27,426 nt of DNA, from positions 1 through 27,426 of the IMG/VR virus record IMGVR_UViG_3300025880_000077; one strand, given 5' to 3'. This stretch comes from a virus. The position numbers and the translations under genes were made by a program. The first letter of the stretch is position 1. Every line of letters starts with the position of its first letter. Below the pieces are notes generated by a model that was not told the origin of the DNA, made no database searches, and saw only the letters and a list, made by a program, of their open reading frames with translations. This document shows, in pieces, positions 16,701 to 23,884 of the stretch.

Positions 16701-17446
16701 CTAATAACGTCATGTCTAAAACTTATATGATGTCATTAAATGATACGATGCGATTACTTGACGGAAATACATCAGGTAAGAAAGTTACTAATACGTTAGA
16801 ATATAGGCTTGCTTCGATGATACCTTATTCAAGTTTATCATATGAAATGAACAAGAACCTTAATGGGCAAATGACGGAACTGCGTACATTTACTGACAAG
16901 GTTAAATCAAGAATATATGGCATGGATGCATCAGCTGTTAAGCATGATTGGCTAACAGGTGAAGCGATAGATTTGCCACAGTATAAACTTGGGTTCATCA
17001 GGCAGAAGAAATTGGATGCAGAACAACACGTAGCAGCAGACGTATATACGGAGTTGCGCAAGTTAAGTCATCCATTTGTAGGGCCACAGAAAACTATAGG
17101 TGACGTACAGCTATCTGCAAAACAATATCAAAGATTCAATGAGTTAGTAGGTACTATTAATGTAAGAGGACGTAAAAATCTAATACAAACCTTAGACAAA
17201 CAAATTAAATCAAAGCGATATGCGCGGTTAGCGGATATGGCAGAAATTAATCAAACTCGTTCTTCAGATGATGGGCGTGTAAAGCATTTGAATATCTATA
17301 TTCAACTCGCAAAACGTAAAGCAAAGTACCAGTTGTTTAGGGAATATCCTGAACTTCAAAAGGCTGTTGCTTTTAACAGACGTTCCAGAAGTCTATCAAA
17401 GGCAGGTCGCTCATCTGACCCCTTAATAACTTCAATATCTGATTAA
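13736..17446 (+). CDS. internal virion protein (T7 gp16-like), no visible transglycosylase domain
   Basis: This is the largest protein, 1236 residues, in the place and size class of T7 gp16 (1318), the inner-membrane part of the DNA ejection channel. The N-terminal third has an acidic linker and the segment ISNWLVDNDWAVPYLNEAL, then a glycine-rich hydrophobic stretch near residues 238-255. The middle and C-terminal parts are long helices with hydrophobic patches. T7 gp16 has an N-terminal lytic transglycosylase domain; I see no equivalent Glu/Ser signature here. Residues 114-122 (DNDNDGKAD) look like a calcium-binding loop. The gene ends just before a terminator. Confidence 0.87.
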   Translation: MADENVQEFKILKSPEELQRAKDILIKGGAGSVPTFEKIYGAGSAEKVITDTYELPAAPEEQGILGNIFDTVTDMGIGLADGVETAINETAQTINSAGEFLEDKFNTGRLVWEDNDNDGKADSLIPTYYDREKVVANKDKLGQDFITSAVENIDLISEPETAAGGIVKGISQFATSFYALGGGKSLARSIGIGAVADATAFDPYDANISNWLVDNDWAVPYLNEALATDANDSEWENRLRNSVEGGILGLGVESVVGIIRLARGSRKAKAEIEENGVVSDETLAEIADAETSIKPESELEVDADVEPVAVKPSDIPPKVNTKSPEQPKAPKTFVNMDFVRNTINKARVKDEVVPIGALDADGNDMGLFNYDKMDGPPDAFKIMESVQEQLKASDVAKSLGLNKEETHKQVYNDSVQQVADLIGGKSEDIGKTYLDAAKITADSAQKIVSGKMVLQSTGRRINQLADIITKLQRTGDTDTAIERQLVDLMKVHADVQMAVKGIQTATARAVSAGRIRTADALDDIALDRLAQFGGSMTVKKLAKQIQGAKGNPAAQAKLIEKANYNKVLGVINEVWINAILSGPRTHFVNLGSNTFNLLARPAIRSVGGILTGNTQVAEEGVRQYVYLLNEVLESVKYIGTLGHQSNDSAIANTFRSFRQNEGVLDTATKFDPSIGPKQAISSDRGGIVGGGINFLGKAVTLSGRTLTAEDEFFKQLIFRSRLKSMVTAQARRMDADGLKALGYKSRDEYISGEVGKAINTKENLAEKWEKMVKEGKVLDDEASKAEFIRQNTGSYNHTSETAIKALDEARETTFTTPLRSGTFTAQLQQVVNKFPALRQVMPFIQTPTNILRVSFERLPILNFAMKRQRELIRNGTPDEKAIIIGNLTLGAGFTAYALNLAMNGKITGGGPSYTTDTNEAKLWNASPDWHPYSINVGTNENPEWLELKRLDPHGMAFGIVGDIYEMIEHMDEPDAELTDLVGMVAGAFANNVMSKTYMMSLNDTMRLLDGNTSGKKVTNTLEYRLASMIPYSSLSYEMNKNLNGQMTELRTFTDKVKSRIYGMDASAVKHDWLTGEAIDLPQYKLGFIRQKKLDAEQHVAADVYTELRKLSHPFVGPQKTIGDVQLSAKQYQRFNELVGTINVRGRKNLIQTLDKQIKSKRYARLADMAEINQTRSSDDGRVKHLNIYIQLAKRKAKYQLFREYPELQKAVAFNRRSRSLSKAGRSSDPLITSISD

Positions 17447-17454
17447 ACTATTTA

Positions 17455-17476
17455 CCCCGCTACGGCGGGGCTTTTT
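17455..17476 (+). terminator. intrinsic terminator after the gp16-like gene
   Basis: CCCCGC (17455-17460) and GCGGGG (17465-17470) form a perfect stem around TACG, followed by C and five Ts. It separates the internal virion genes from the fibre gene, whose start lies 18 bases on. Confidence 0.9.
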
Positions 17477-17494
17477 CTAACATAGGAGATATGG

Positions 17495-20400
17495 ATGGCA
17501 TCCATTATAAACTATGTCGCTGACGGGTCGACAAACCAGTTCCAAATCCCGTTCACATACATAAACCAAGCAGACGTGGTTGTAACCGTAAATGGAGCAA
17601 CTCCAACTTTTACATTTTTGAATTCAACAACGATTAATATAGCCGCAACACCAGCATCTGGTGCTAAAGTTATTATTAAGCGTGTAACACCATTGAATGC
17701 TCTTGTAGATTTCACTGATGGTTCAACACTATTTGAAGCTGACTTGGACTTGGCTCATCAACAGAATAGACTGATTTCTGAAGAGAGTAGGGATAGAGCT
17801 GACAGTGCAATAGCTACAATCAATGCAAATATTGATGATGTGAATACTGTTGCAGGTATTGCATCTAACGTAACTACAGTTGCTGACAATACAGCCAATG
17901 TAAATTCAGTTGCAAACAATATGGCAGAAGTGCTTACCGCAGACGATAACGCTGCTACAGCAACGACAAAAGCAGCTGAAGCATCAGCCTCTGCTAGTAC
18001 GGCATCAGCACAAGCTACAATTTCAACAACTAAAGCAAGTGAGAGTTCTGCAAGCGCAGCTGCTTCCCTGGCATCAGAGAATGCTGCGGCTACTTCAGAA
18101 ACAAATGCTGCAACAAGCGAAACAAATGCAGCAAATAGTGCTACTGCATCAGCAAATAGTGCATCGGCAAGTTCATCTAGTGCTACAAGTGCGAGTGGAA
18201 GTGCAACGACAGCAACTACAAAAGCATCAGAAGCCTTAACTTCAGCAAATAATTCGGCAACGAGTGCAACAAATAGTGCAAACTCTGCAACTACAGCTAC
18301 AACAAAAGCATCTGAGGCATCAGCATCTCAAAGTGCAGCGTCTACATCTGAAACTAATGCATTAAGTTCAAAGAATGCTGCAGCAACATCTGCAACCAAT
18401 GCGGCTACTTCAGAAACAAATGCTGCAACAAGCGAAACAAATGCAGCTACAAGTGCATCAACGGCTACAACTAAAGCTAGTGAGGCATCTACTTCAGCAT
18501 CAACAGCCACAACAAAGGCTACTGAAAGTGCCACAAGTGCTACTGCCAGTGCTAATAGTGCTACTGCATCAGCAAACTCTGCATCAACGGCTACAACTAA
18601 AGCAAGCGAAGCATCTGCAAGTGCGGCTACAGCATTATCTCATAAGAATGATGCACAGACAGCAAAGACTGCAGCAGAAACTGCAGAAACCAATGCAGAA
18701 ACTGCAGAGACAAATGCAGGGGCAAGTGCAACAGCTGCATCAAATTCAGCTTCAAGTGCCTCAACTTCAGCATCAACTGCGACTACTAAGGCATCTGAGG
18801 CATCCACATCAGCGTCAACTGCTACATCAAAAGCAACTGAAGCGGCTACATCTGCAAGTAATGCAAGCACATCCGCATCTACAGCTACTACAAAAGCAAG
18901 TGAAGCAAGTACATCTGCAACCAATGCAGCAACTTCAGCATCATCAGCGCAAGCCTCGAAGGATGCAGCTTTGTCTGCATTAGATTCATTTGATGATAGA
19001 TATTTGGGACAGAAGAGCGCAGATGTGACTGTTGATAATGACGGTGACAGTCTGGTTTCTGGTGCGCTCTATTATAATACTACCGACGACATCATGAAGG
19101 TTTATGATGGTAGCCAATGGGTTGCAGCGTATGCTTCTTTGTCAGGTGCTATGTTTGGTGCAAACAACCTATCTGATGTTGCATCTACAAGCGGTGCAGT
19201 AGCCAACCTTGGTCTAGTAATTGGCACTAACGTACAGGCATTCTCAGCTATTCTTGCAAATACTACAGCGTCCTATACGACTGCTGAAGAAAGCAAATTG
19301 GCAGGTATTGAGGCAAACGCAACTGCAGACCAAACAAATGCAGAAATACGTGCAGCTGTAGAAGCGGCTAGTGACTCTAATGTATTTACTGATGCTGACC
19401 ATACTAAGTTAAATGGTATTGAAGCATCTGCAACTGCTGACCAAACTTCAGCTGAAATTAGAGCATTGGTTGAAAGTGCAAGTGACAGTAATGTGTTTAC
19501 TGATGCTGACCATAGCAAGCTAAACGCTATTGAAACAAATGCTAAAGATGACCAAACAATAACTGCTGGTTCTGGCTTATCAGGTGGCGGTACTGGCGAT
19601 GTAACACTAAGCCATGCTGATACAAGTAGTGTGAGTAACAGTGACAATAGTGGTAATACATTTATACAAGATATTACCTTTGACACATATGGTCACGTTC
19701 AATCAGTAGGAACAGGCACTGTATCTGTAGGGGATGGCACATTAACAGTACAAGGTACTGGTGCATTAGGTGGGTCAGGCACTTTTACAGCTAACCAAAG
19801 TGGAAACACTACAATTAGTATTAGCCATGATGATACATCAAATCAGAGTTCTTCAAACAACTCTGGCAGAACATATATCCAAGACGTAACACTTGATGCA
19901 TATGGACACGTCACTGGTTTAGCTACAGCTACAGAAACAGTCGTAAATACTGACACAACCTATTCTGTAGGTGATGGGGGCTTAACTCAAAAGAACTTCA
20001 CTACTACTCTTAAATCTAAGTTAGACGGTATAGCAACATCAGCTAATAACTACTCACACCCAACAGGTAATGGTAATAACCATATTCCTAGTGGTGGTTC
20101 TTCTGGACAAATACTTGGATATTCATCTGCTGGTACAGCTCAATGGACAACTGCTGGCGGTGGCTTACCTGACCAAGTAAATTGGGGTAGCCCTAATCAA
20201 AATTTTACTTCTGGTTCTGGCTCTTGGACTGTACCTAGTTCTATTGGAGATGATGATTTTGTAACATTTTATCTTGTAGGCGGCGGTGGCGGTGGTACTA
20301 AGGATGGTGCTAATAATAAAGGCGGTTCTGGTGGTACTGCGACATTGTTTAATGTTCAAAAGAAATACTTACCTAGCAGTATTAGCTATAGCATAGGTTC

Positions 20401-20881
20401 AGGGGGTGCGGGGTCTTATTGGTATCTTGGCGGCGGTGTGGGAGGTACTACTACATGTACTGTTTCTGGAAGAGTTATGAGGGCAGTTGGCGGTGATAAT
20501 GGTAACTCTCATACACAAGCAAGGAAAGAAGGCACAAACCAAATGATAAGCTCTGGTGATACAAGTCTTCTTGGTGTTGAGCTTTCAACTTTTGGCGGTG
20601 GTTCAGTTTATTGGGCACACAATGGCTCTGTTTATTCATATACTGACAATACTGGGGATGAGAGAAGGCACGGCGTATTTGGCGGTGCGGCTGGTGGGTT
20701 TAGGTATTCTAATTCGCAGAAAGCAAATGGTACTTCTACTTATGCGGGTAATGGAGGTTCTGGTGGTAGCACCGGTACTGGTTCTGCTGGTCAAGCACCC
20801 GGTGGCGGTGGCGGTGGTTCTGGTTCTAGTGGCGGCGATGGTGGAAATGGTGCAAATGGTAGTTTGCGAATTTACTATTAA
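17495..20881 (+). CDS. tail fibre with T7 gp17-type N-terminus and glycine-rich C-terminal domain
   Basis: The 1128-residue fibre is about twice the length of T7 gp17 (553). Residues 1-110 match the T7 fibre N-terminal domain that docks on the tail (NYVADGSTNQFQIPFTYIN, then ADLDLAHQQNRLISEESRDR). Residues about 150-495 are a Ser/Thr/Ala-rich stalk with repeated ATTKASEAS and SETNAAT units. From 601, two 37-residue repeats (each with SDSNVFTDADH) are followed by a partial third. Two longer repeats ending in TYGHV/AYGHV come next. From about 887 a Gly-rich domain resembling the Gly_rich_2 family forms a likely receptor-binding tip. ATG 17495 follows TAGGAG. Confidence 0.9.
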   Translation: MASIINYVADGSTNQFQIPFTYINQADVVVTVNGATPTFTFLNSTTINIAATPASGAKVIIKRVTPLNALVDFTDGSTLFEADLDLAHQQNRLISEESRDRADSAIATINANIDDVNTVAGIASNVTTVADNTANVNSVANNMAEVLTADDNAATATTKAAEASASASTASAQATISTTKASESSASAAASLASENAAATSETNAATSETNAANSATASANSASASSSSATSASGSATTATTKASEALTSANNSATSATNSANSATTATTKASEASASQSAASTSETNALSSKNAAATSATNAATSETNAATSETNAATSASTATTKASEASTSASTATTKATESATSATASANSATASANSASTATTKASEASASAATALSHKNDAQTAKTAAETAETNAETAETNAGASATAASNSASSASTSASTATTKASEASTSASTATSKATEAATSASNASTSASTATTKASEASTSATNAATSASSAQASKDAALSALDSFDDRYLGQKSADVTVDNDGDSLVSGALYYNTTDDIMKVYDGSQWVAAYASLSGAMFGANNLSDVASTSGAVANLGLVIGTNVQAFSAILANTTASYTTAEESKLAGIEANATADQTNAEIRAAVEAASDSNVFTDADHTKLNGIEASATADQTSAEIRALVESASDSNVFTDADHSKLNAIETNAKDDQTITAGSGLSGGGTGDVTLSHADTSSVSNSDNSGNTFIQDITFDTYGHVQSVGTGTVSVGDGTLTVQGTGALGGSGTFTANQSGNTTISISHDDTSNQSSSNNSGRTYIQDVTLDAYGHVTGLATATETVVNTDTTYSVGDGGLTQKNFTTTLKSKLDGIATSANNYSHPTGNGNNHIPSGGSSGQILGYSSAGTAQWTTAGGGLPDQVNWGSPNQNFTSGSGSWTVPSSIGDDDFVTFYLVGGGGGGTKDGANNKGGSGGTATLFNVQKKYLPSSISYSIGSGGAGSYWYLGGGVGGTTTCTVSGRVMRAVGGDNGNSHTQARKEGTNQMISSGDTSLLGVELSTFGGGSVYWAHNGSVYSYTDNTGDERRHGVFGGAAGGFRYSNSQKANGTSTYAGNGGSGGSTGTGSAGQAPGGGGGGSGSSGGDGGNGANGSLRIYY
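18085..18132 (+). repeat. 48-bp direct repeat, copy 1 (fibre stalk)
   Basis: These 48 bases are identical to 18400-18447. The two copies lie 315 bp apart, a multiple of three, so recombination between them would delete or add 105 residues of stalk in frame. Confidence 0.9.
18400..18447 (+). repeat. 48-bp direct repeat, copy 2 (fibre stalk)
   Basis: This copy is identical to 18085-18132. It encodes the same SETNAATSETNA segment, while other stalk repeats differ in codon choice, suggesting a recent duplication or gene conversion. Confidence 0.9.
19295..19516 (+). repeat. two tandem 111-bp repeats (37-residue fibre units)
   Basis: Units at 19295-19405 and 19406-19516 each encode 37 residues running from KLxGIEA to SNVFTDADH. 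A degenerate third copy begins at 19517. Base differences are mostly synonymous or conservative. This unit type is typical of fibre shaft domains in marine phages. Confidence 0.88.
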
Positions 20882-20904
20882 ATAAAAGTACATAAGGATT
20901 TAAA

Positions 20905-21108
20905 ATGTCAAATTCAGAAGAAATAGCAACAGAGCTATTGAAAAAAGAAAGAATAATAGCTCTTACAGAAACAGACCATTGGTGTTTGTCTGACCGCACA
21001 CCAACCTCGGAACAACTTGCCTACAGGCAAGCTATAAGAGATATGCCAACAACAATTTCGGGTTATCCAATTATAGACCCGAATGATTGGCCTACTAAAC
21101 CTAATTGA
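20905..21108 (+). CDS. tail fibre assembly chaperone (Phage_tail_APC-like)
   Basis: The 67-residue protein has the pattern of small tail assembly chaperones: RIIALTETDHWCLSDRTPTS, then QLAYRQAIRDMP, then a C-terminal PNDWPTKP. The order (L..TD[WH]..SD, YRQA[LI]RD, WP..P) is well known in this family. These proteins help fold or trimerise the fibre encoded just upstream. The start ATG 20905 follows ATAAGGATTTAAA, with AAGGA as ribosome binding site. Its TGA overlaps the ATG of the next gene (TGATG at 21106-21110). Confidence 0.82.
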   Translation: MSNSEEIATELLKKERIIALTETDHWCLSDRTPTSEQLAYRQAIRDMPTTISGYPIIDPNDWPTKPN

Positions 21109-21368
21109 TGGAACAAAGTGAAGGTTGGCACATTTCCAGAAGTGTCCCCGCAACTTTGCTGTTAGGTCTTTTAACACAAGCTGCTGCAATCGTTTATGTA
21201 GTTTCTATGATGATGGCAGATATAGAAAAGAACCAGCAAGACATCGTTGAATTTAATCAGCGAGTTTCAAAAGTAGAACAGTTAGTACAGACACAAGCTG
21301 TCGCAATGGCACGTATAGATGTTAATATTGAACATATACGAACTGCTGTTGAAAAGATGGCAGATTGA
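21108..21368 (+). CDS. membrane protein with one TM segment and coiled coil (holin- or i-spanin-like)
   Basis: The 86-residue protein has a short N-terminus, one hydrophobic helix at about residues 13-36 (PATLLLGLLTQAAAIVYVVS), and then a coiled coil to the end (FNQRVSKVEQLVQTQAVAMA). The likely topology is N-in, C-out. Related small proteins in alphaproteobacterial phages are sometimes labelled holin. The TM-plus-coiled-coil build followed immediately by an overlapping lipoprotein gene also fits an inner-membrane spanin. I chose ATG 21108, which overlaps the previous stop (TGATG), over the TTG three bases earlier. No clear ribosome binding site is present, so translation probably depends on coupling. 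Confidence 0.75.
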   Translation: MEQSEGWHISRSVPATLLLGLLTQAAAIVYVVSMMMADIEKNQQDIVEFNQRVSKVEQLVQTQAVAMARIDVNIEHIRTAVEKMAD

Positions 21369-21619
21369 TTAGGCTTGGCCTAGCACTGACATCCTTATTA
21401 CTCACAGCATGTATCCCCGAAATTAGAGTTGATACTCCGATAGCTTTCCCATCGAGCTGTCCAATGGGGGATACTGTCTGTGAACGTAATCTAAACGCTC
21501 AAACCCTTGCCTACATTGGTTTTCCAGAAGCAGCCAAGAGATTGATGTGTGAAGATTATAAAATACAAAAAGTAATGGATGAAGAATGTGTAGATACCTC
21601 TTTATCACCTTTATATTAA
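21365..21619 (+). CDS. outer-membrane-type lipoprotein (possible o-spanin)
   Basis: TTG 21365 overlaps the stop of the preceding gene (TTGA). The 84-residue product has a signal sequence ending in a lipobox, LLTAC, with the lipid-bearing cysteine at residue 16. The next residues are Ile-Pro, so there is no Asp+2 inner-membrane retention signal. The mature part has four or more further cysteines (SCPMGDTVCE, LMCEDY, EECVD), which could form disulfides in the periplasm. No in-frame alternative start exists because a stop lies at 21350-21352. Pairing with the TM/coiled-coil gene suggests a two-component spanin, but cysteine richness is not typical. It could instead be a superinfection-exclusion lipoprotein. 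Confidence 0.68.
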   Translation: MIRLGLALTSLLLTACIPEIRVDTPIAFPSSCPMGDTVCERNLNAQTLAYIGFPEAAKRLMCEDYKIQKVMDEECVDTSLSPLY

Positions 21620-22353
21620 TACTGCTCGGAAAGGGTGCGTATGCAAATGATGTAAATGGTGATTTCAGCAATAATTACCAGGATAGCACTGTAGATTCTG
21701 GTAATGCCTCAACAACAAATAATTATAATGCAGCTGGAGCAGCTAGTGCTTCACCAGTAATGTCAGCGATTTCACCTACAATGATGGGTGGAGGCGGCAA
21801 CGATAGCTGCCTATTACCCACTACCTCTGGAATACAGGTAACAATGTTTGGGTTTTCACAAGGTACAATGCAACAAGATGAACATTGTAACCGTAGAAAG
21901 AACGCACGATTACTTGGCGCACCACAGCAAGTAGGTGGATTAGGGCTACAAGTGAGTGCCATATCGGTTCTCTGTAGTTCACCTGCCACTCCAAAATCTG
22001 AGAAAAACTCAGGTCAGAGTGTATTTAAAAGCATGATGCTTGCCTCAACACCCTGTCCAATAATGGACGTTGTGACGGGCAAAATCCTCATGGGTAAAGA
22101 CGCAATCGATAAATATAGACAGCATCCCCAAATCTACATCGTTGGATATGAAACTGACAAAGAGTTTTGGGACACTCTTTTACGAATTGGAGAAGATTTA
22201 AGTAATGAAGAAAATAAAGCAAAAGTTGCTTCTAACAGTAGGGACACTCGCTCTATTAGTGAGCGGTTCAGGACTACTCGCAGAGTCACCACCACCACCC
22301 GACTACAATCAGACGGGCGCACAGAAAATAACGGAACTGAAGGGAACGATTGA
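21586..22353 (+). CDS. exported cysteine-containing protein of unknown function (255 aa)
   Basis: The product has a Sec signal peptide (residues 1-20, cleavage after GAYA) followed by an Asn/Ser/Thr/Ala-rich linker. A central region follows with GGGGNDSCLLPTTSGIQVTM and SQGTMQQDEHCNRRKNARLL, several spaced cysteines and hydrophobic segments, consistent with a disulfide-bonded periplasmic or surface domain. From residue 207 the tail is low-complexity, rich in Arg, Thr, Ser and Asn, and overlaps the next gene. It starts at ATG 21586 inside the end of the lipoprotein gene, behind GGATGAAG. I recognise no family. A virion or envelope-associated role is possible but not shown. Confidence 0.7.
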   Translation: MCRYLFITFILILLGKGAYANDVNGDFSNNYQDSTVDSGNASTTNNYNAAGAASASPVMSAISPTMMGGGGNDSCLLPTTSGIQVTMFGFSQGTMQQDEHCNRRKNARLLGAPQQVGGLGLQVSAISVLCSSPATPKSEKNSGQSVFKSMMLASTPCPIMDVVTGKILMGKDAIDKYRQHPQIYIVGYETDKEFWDTLLRIGEDLSNEENKAKVASNSRDTRSISERFRTTRRVTTTTRLQSDGRTENNGTEGND

Positions 22354-23047
22354 TATAATTAATAATCGTTTGCTCGCAAGTGGACAGCTGACAAATGGTG
22401 CAGTTGGATATGCTACAGTAGGACGAATTATAATCGATGATGCCCTAGAAGGCGGTAAGATAACTGATGCTCAGTTTGTAGCTTACAAAGCTGCATTAGA
22501 TAAAGTTATCGCACACGATTACGCTACAGCTCAAAATGCTACTCAGCTGTTTACACAAGAGCATACTGCAGCGATGACACAACTGACACTAGCAATAGAT
22601 TTATTAAGCAGTGCTACATCAGTTCTAGCGACAGCAACATCAGTAGCTACAATAGCTGCAGAGGCAGATACAAAGCCAGAGCAGGTTGCACTACAGGATA
22701 TGCTGCAAACAGATGAATATTCTATCCAGGCATCAGAAGTAGCTACATATAATAATGCTTTGGACAGTGTAGAGAATTATGCTCAAAAAGCTGGTGCATT
22801 TATGGCAGCAGCAAACAATTCAGATTTAACAGCATCTATTGATGCATATACGGCTACGAATAATTTGGTCGCTGGGAACTATACTGCAATCACTTATACG
22901 CAAGCAGCTGATGAATTTATCATTACATGGGCAGATGCTGGAACTGGTTGGTCAGGATATTTAACGGATGACATGAAGGATGCCACTGCAATTTATGGTG
23001 CAAATACATATATGCAGCAACACGGCACACCCATAAAGGATATGTAA
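22205..23047 (+). CDS. exported Ala/Thr-rich helical protein of unknown function (280 aa)
   Basis: The product begins MKKIKQKLLLTVGTLALLVS, a clear Sec signal peptide with cleavage likely after GLLA (about residue 26), then SPPPPDY and a long Ala/Thr-rich helical body. GGKITDAQFVAYKAALDKVI and LTLAIDLLSSATSVLATATS are typical of it. ATG 22205 follows GGAGAAG (22189-22195) with nine bases between, a good ribosome binding site. The first 149 bases, encoding the signal peptide, overlap the end of the preceding gene in the +1 frame. The stop abuts the next ATG. No family is recognised. Confidence 0.75.
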   Translation: MKKIKQKLLLTVGTLALLVSGSGLLAESPPPPDYNQTGAQKITELKGTIDIINNRLLASGQLTNGAVGYATVGRIIIDDALEGGKITDAQFVAYKAALDKVIAHDYATAQNATQLFTQEHTAAMTQLTLAIDLLSSATSVLATATSVATIAAEADTKPEQVALQDMLQTDEYSIQASEVATYNNALDSVENYAQKAGAFMAAANNSDLTASIDAYTATNNLVAGNYTAITYTQAADEFIITWADAGTGWSGYLTDDMKDATAIYGANTYMQQHGTPIKDM

Positions 23048-23500
23048 ATGGAAGACACCGAACTTAAAGTTGGACGTTTTTCATTCAAAGGGTGGTACAT
23101 AGCTGCTGCCCTTCCAATCTTATCAGCGATTAGCGGTACGATTTATTATGGATATGACACCTTAAACCGCTTCTACGATGTAGAGGCAGGTATAGATTTA
23201 GTTGTTTCAGAATCTGACATGTTCAATGTGAGAGCATCTGACTTCAACTCAAGAATTCAAACACTAGAACAGGCGGTAACAGACAATGATGTTAGAGGTC
23301 TTAATACACGTTTATCAACGATTTCTACACAGATGCAGACAATTCTGGAACAGCAGAAAGCACTTCTGGAACTGCGTAGTATGGTTGAAAAATCAAGCAC
23401 TATCACTGACCAAATCGGTGATAAACTGGATACGTTCCAAGTTGAAATAGATGATATTTGGAAGGCTTACGATAGTTTAGCCGACAATCCACTAAAATAA
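23048..23500 (+). CDS. membrane-anchored coiled-coil protein (150 aa), unknown
   Basis: One hydrophobic helix at about residues 16-34 (WYIAAALPILSAISGTIYYG) is preceded by a short charged N-terminus. It is followed by more than 100 residues of heptad-like helix (FNSRIQTLEQAVTDNDVRGL, then STQMQTILEQQKALLELRSM). The build is like an inner-membrane spanin subunit: N-in anchor, long periplasmic coiled coil. However, no lipoprotein gene overlaps it. Similar coil-containing proteins occur near lysis genes of other marine podoviruses. It starts immediately after the stop of the previous gene and ends 12 bases before the holin gene, so it is part of the lysis region. Confidence 0.75.
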   Translation: MEDTELKVGRFSFKGWYIAAALPILSAISGTIYYGYDTLNRFYDVEAGIDLVVSESDMFNVRASDFNSRIQTLEQAVTDNDVRGLNTRLSTISTQMQTILEQQKALLELRSMVEKSSTITDQIGDKLDTFQVEIDDIWKAYDSLADNPLK

Positions 23501-23512
23501 TAAGGATACAAT

Positions 23513-23884
23513 ATGCTACAAGCATTGATTGGCCCAGTCGCTGGGCTATTGGATAAAGTTGTGCCTGACAAAGATGTAGCTGCGAAACTCGCACATGAGA
23601 TTGCAACTATGTCAGAAAAACACGCACAAGAACTCTCAATTGCGCAGCTGGCAGTAAACAAAGAGGAAGCCAAGGGAAATTGGTTTCAATCTTCTTGGAG
23701 GCCAGCAGTTGCATGGGTTTGCGTAATAGGCATGGCAATTAACTTCTTAGTTAGCCCGCTTTTATCACCACTAGGCGTAGTCGTACCACAAGCTGACACA
23801 TCAGTCATGATGCCAGTGCTTATGGGTATGCTCGGACTTGGTGGCCTACGTTCATTTGAAAAAACAAAGGGTGTAAGTAAATGA
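23513..23884 (+). CDS. holin, GTA_holin_3TM type
   Basis: The 123-residue protein fits the 3-TM holin family first described in gene transfer agents. An amphipathic N-terminus (LIGPVAGLLDKVVPDKDVAA) and a charged helix are followed by the family mark NWFQSSWRPAVAWVCVIGMA and a hydrophobic segment to about residue 88. A second hydrophobic helix (MMPVLMGMLGLGGLRSFEK) lies at the C-terminus. Holins accumulate in the inner membrane and open it at a set time so that endolysin reaches the wall. The stop overlaps the endolysin ATG by four bases (ATGA at 23881-23884), a standard coupled lysis pair. Confidence 0.88.
   Translation: MLQALIGPVAGLLDKVVPDKDVAAKLAHEIATMSEKHAQELSIAQLAVNKEEAKGNWFQSSWRPAVAWVCVIGMAINFLVSPLLSPLGVVVPQADTSVMMPVLMGMLGLGGLRSFEKTKGVSK

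Noticed and set aside
17940-18980. Short repeats resembling an array
   Set aside because: They are degenerate protein-coding repeats in the fibre stalk, without regular spacers or conserved direct repeats, so this is not a CRISPR array.
18375-18983. 202-codon plus-strand frame encoding a Gln/Leu-rich protein
   Set aside because: It is a frame-shifted reading of the repetitive fibre stalk. GCA/AGC/ACA repeats read in another frame give Gln and Leu runs.
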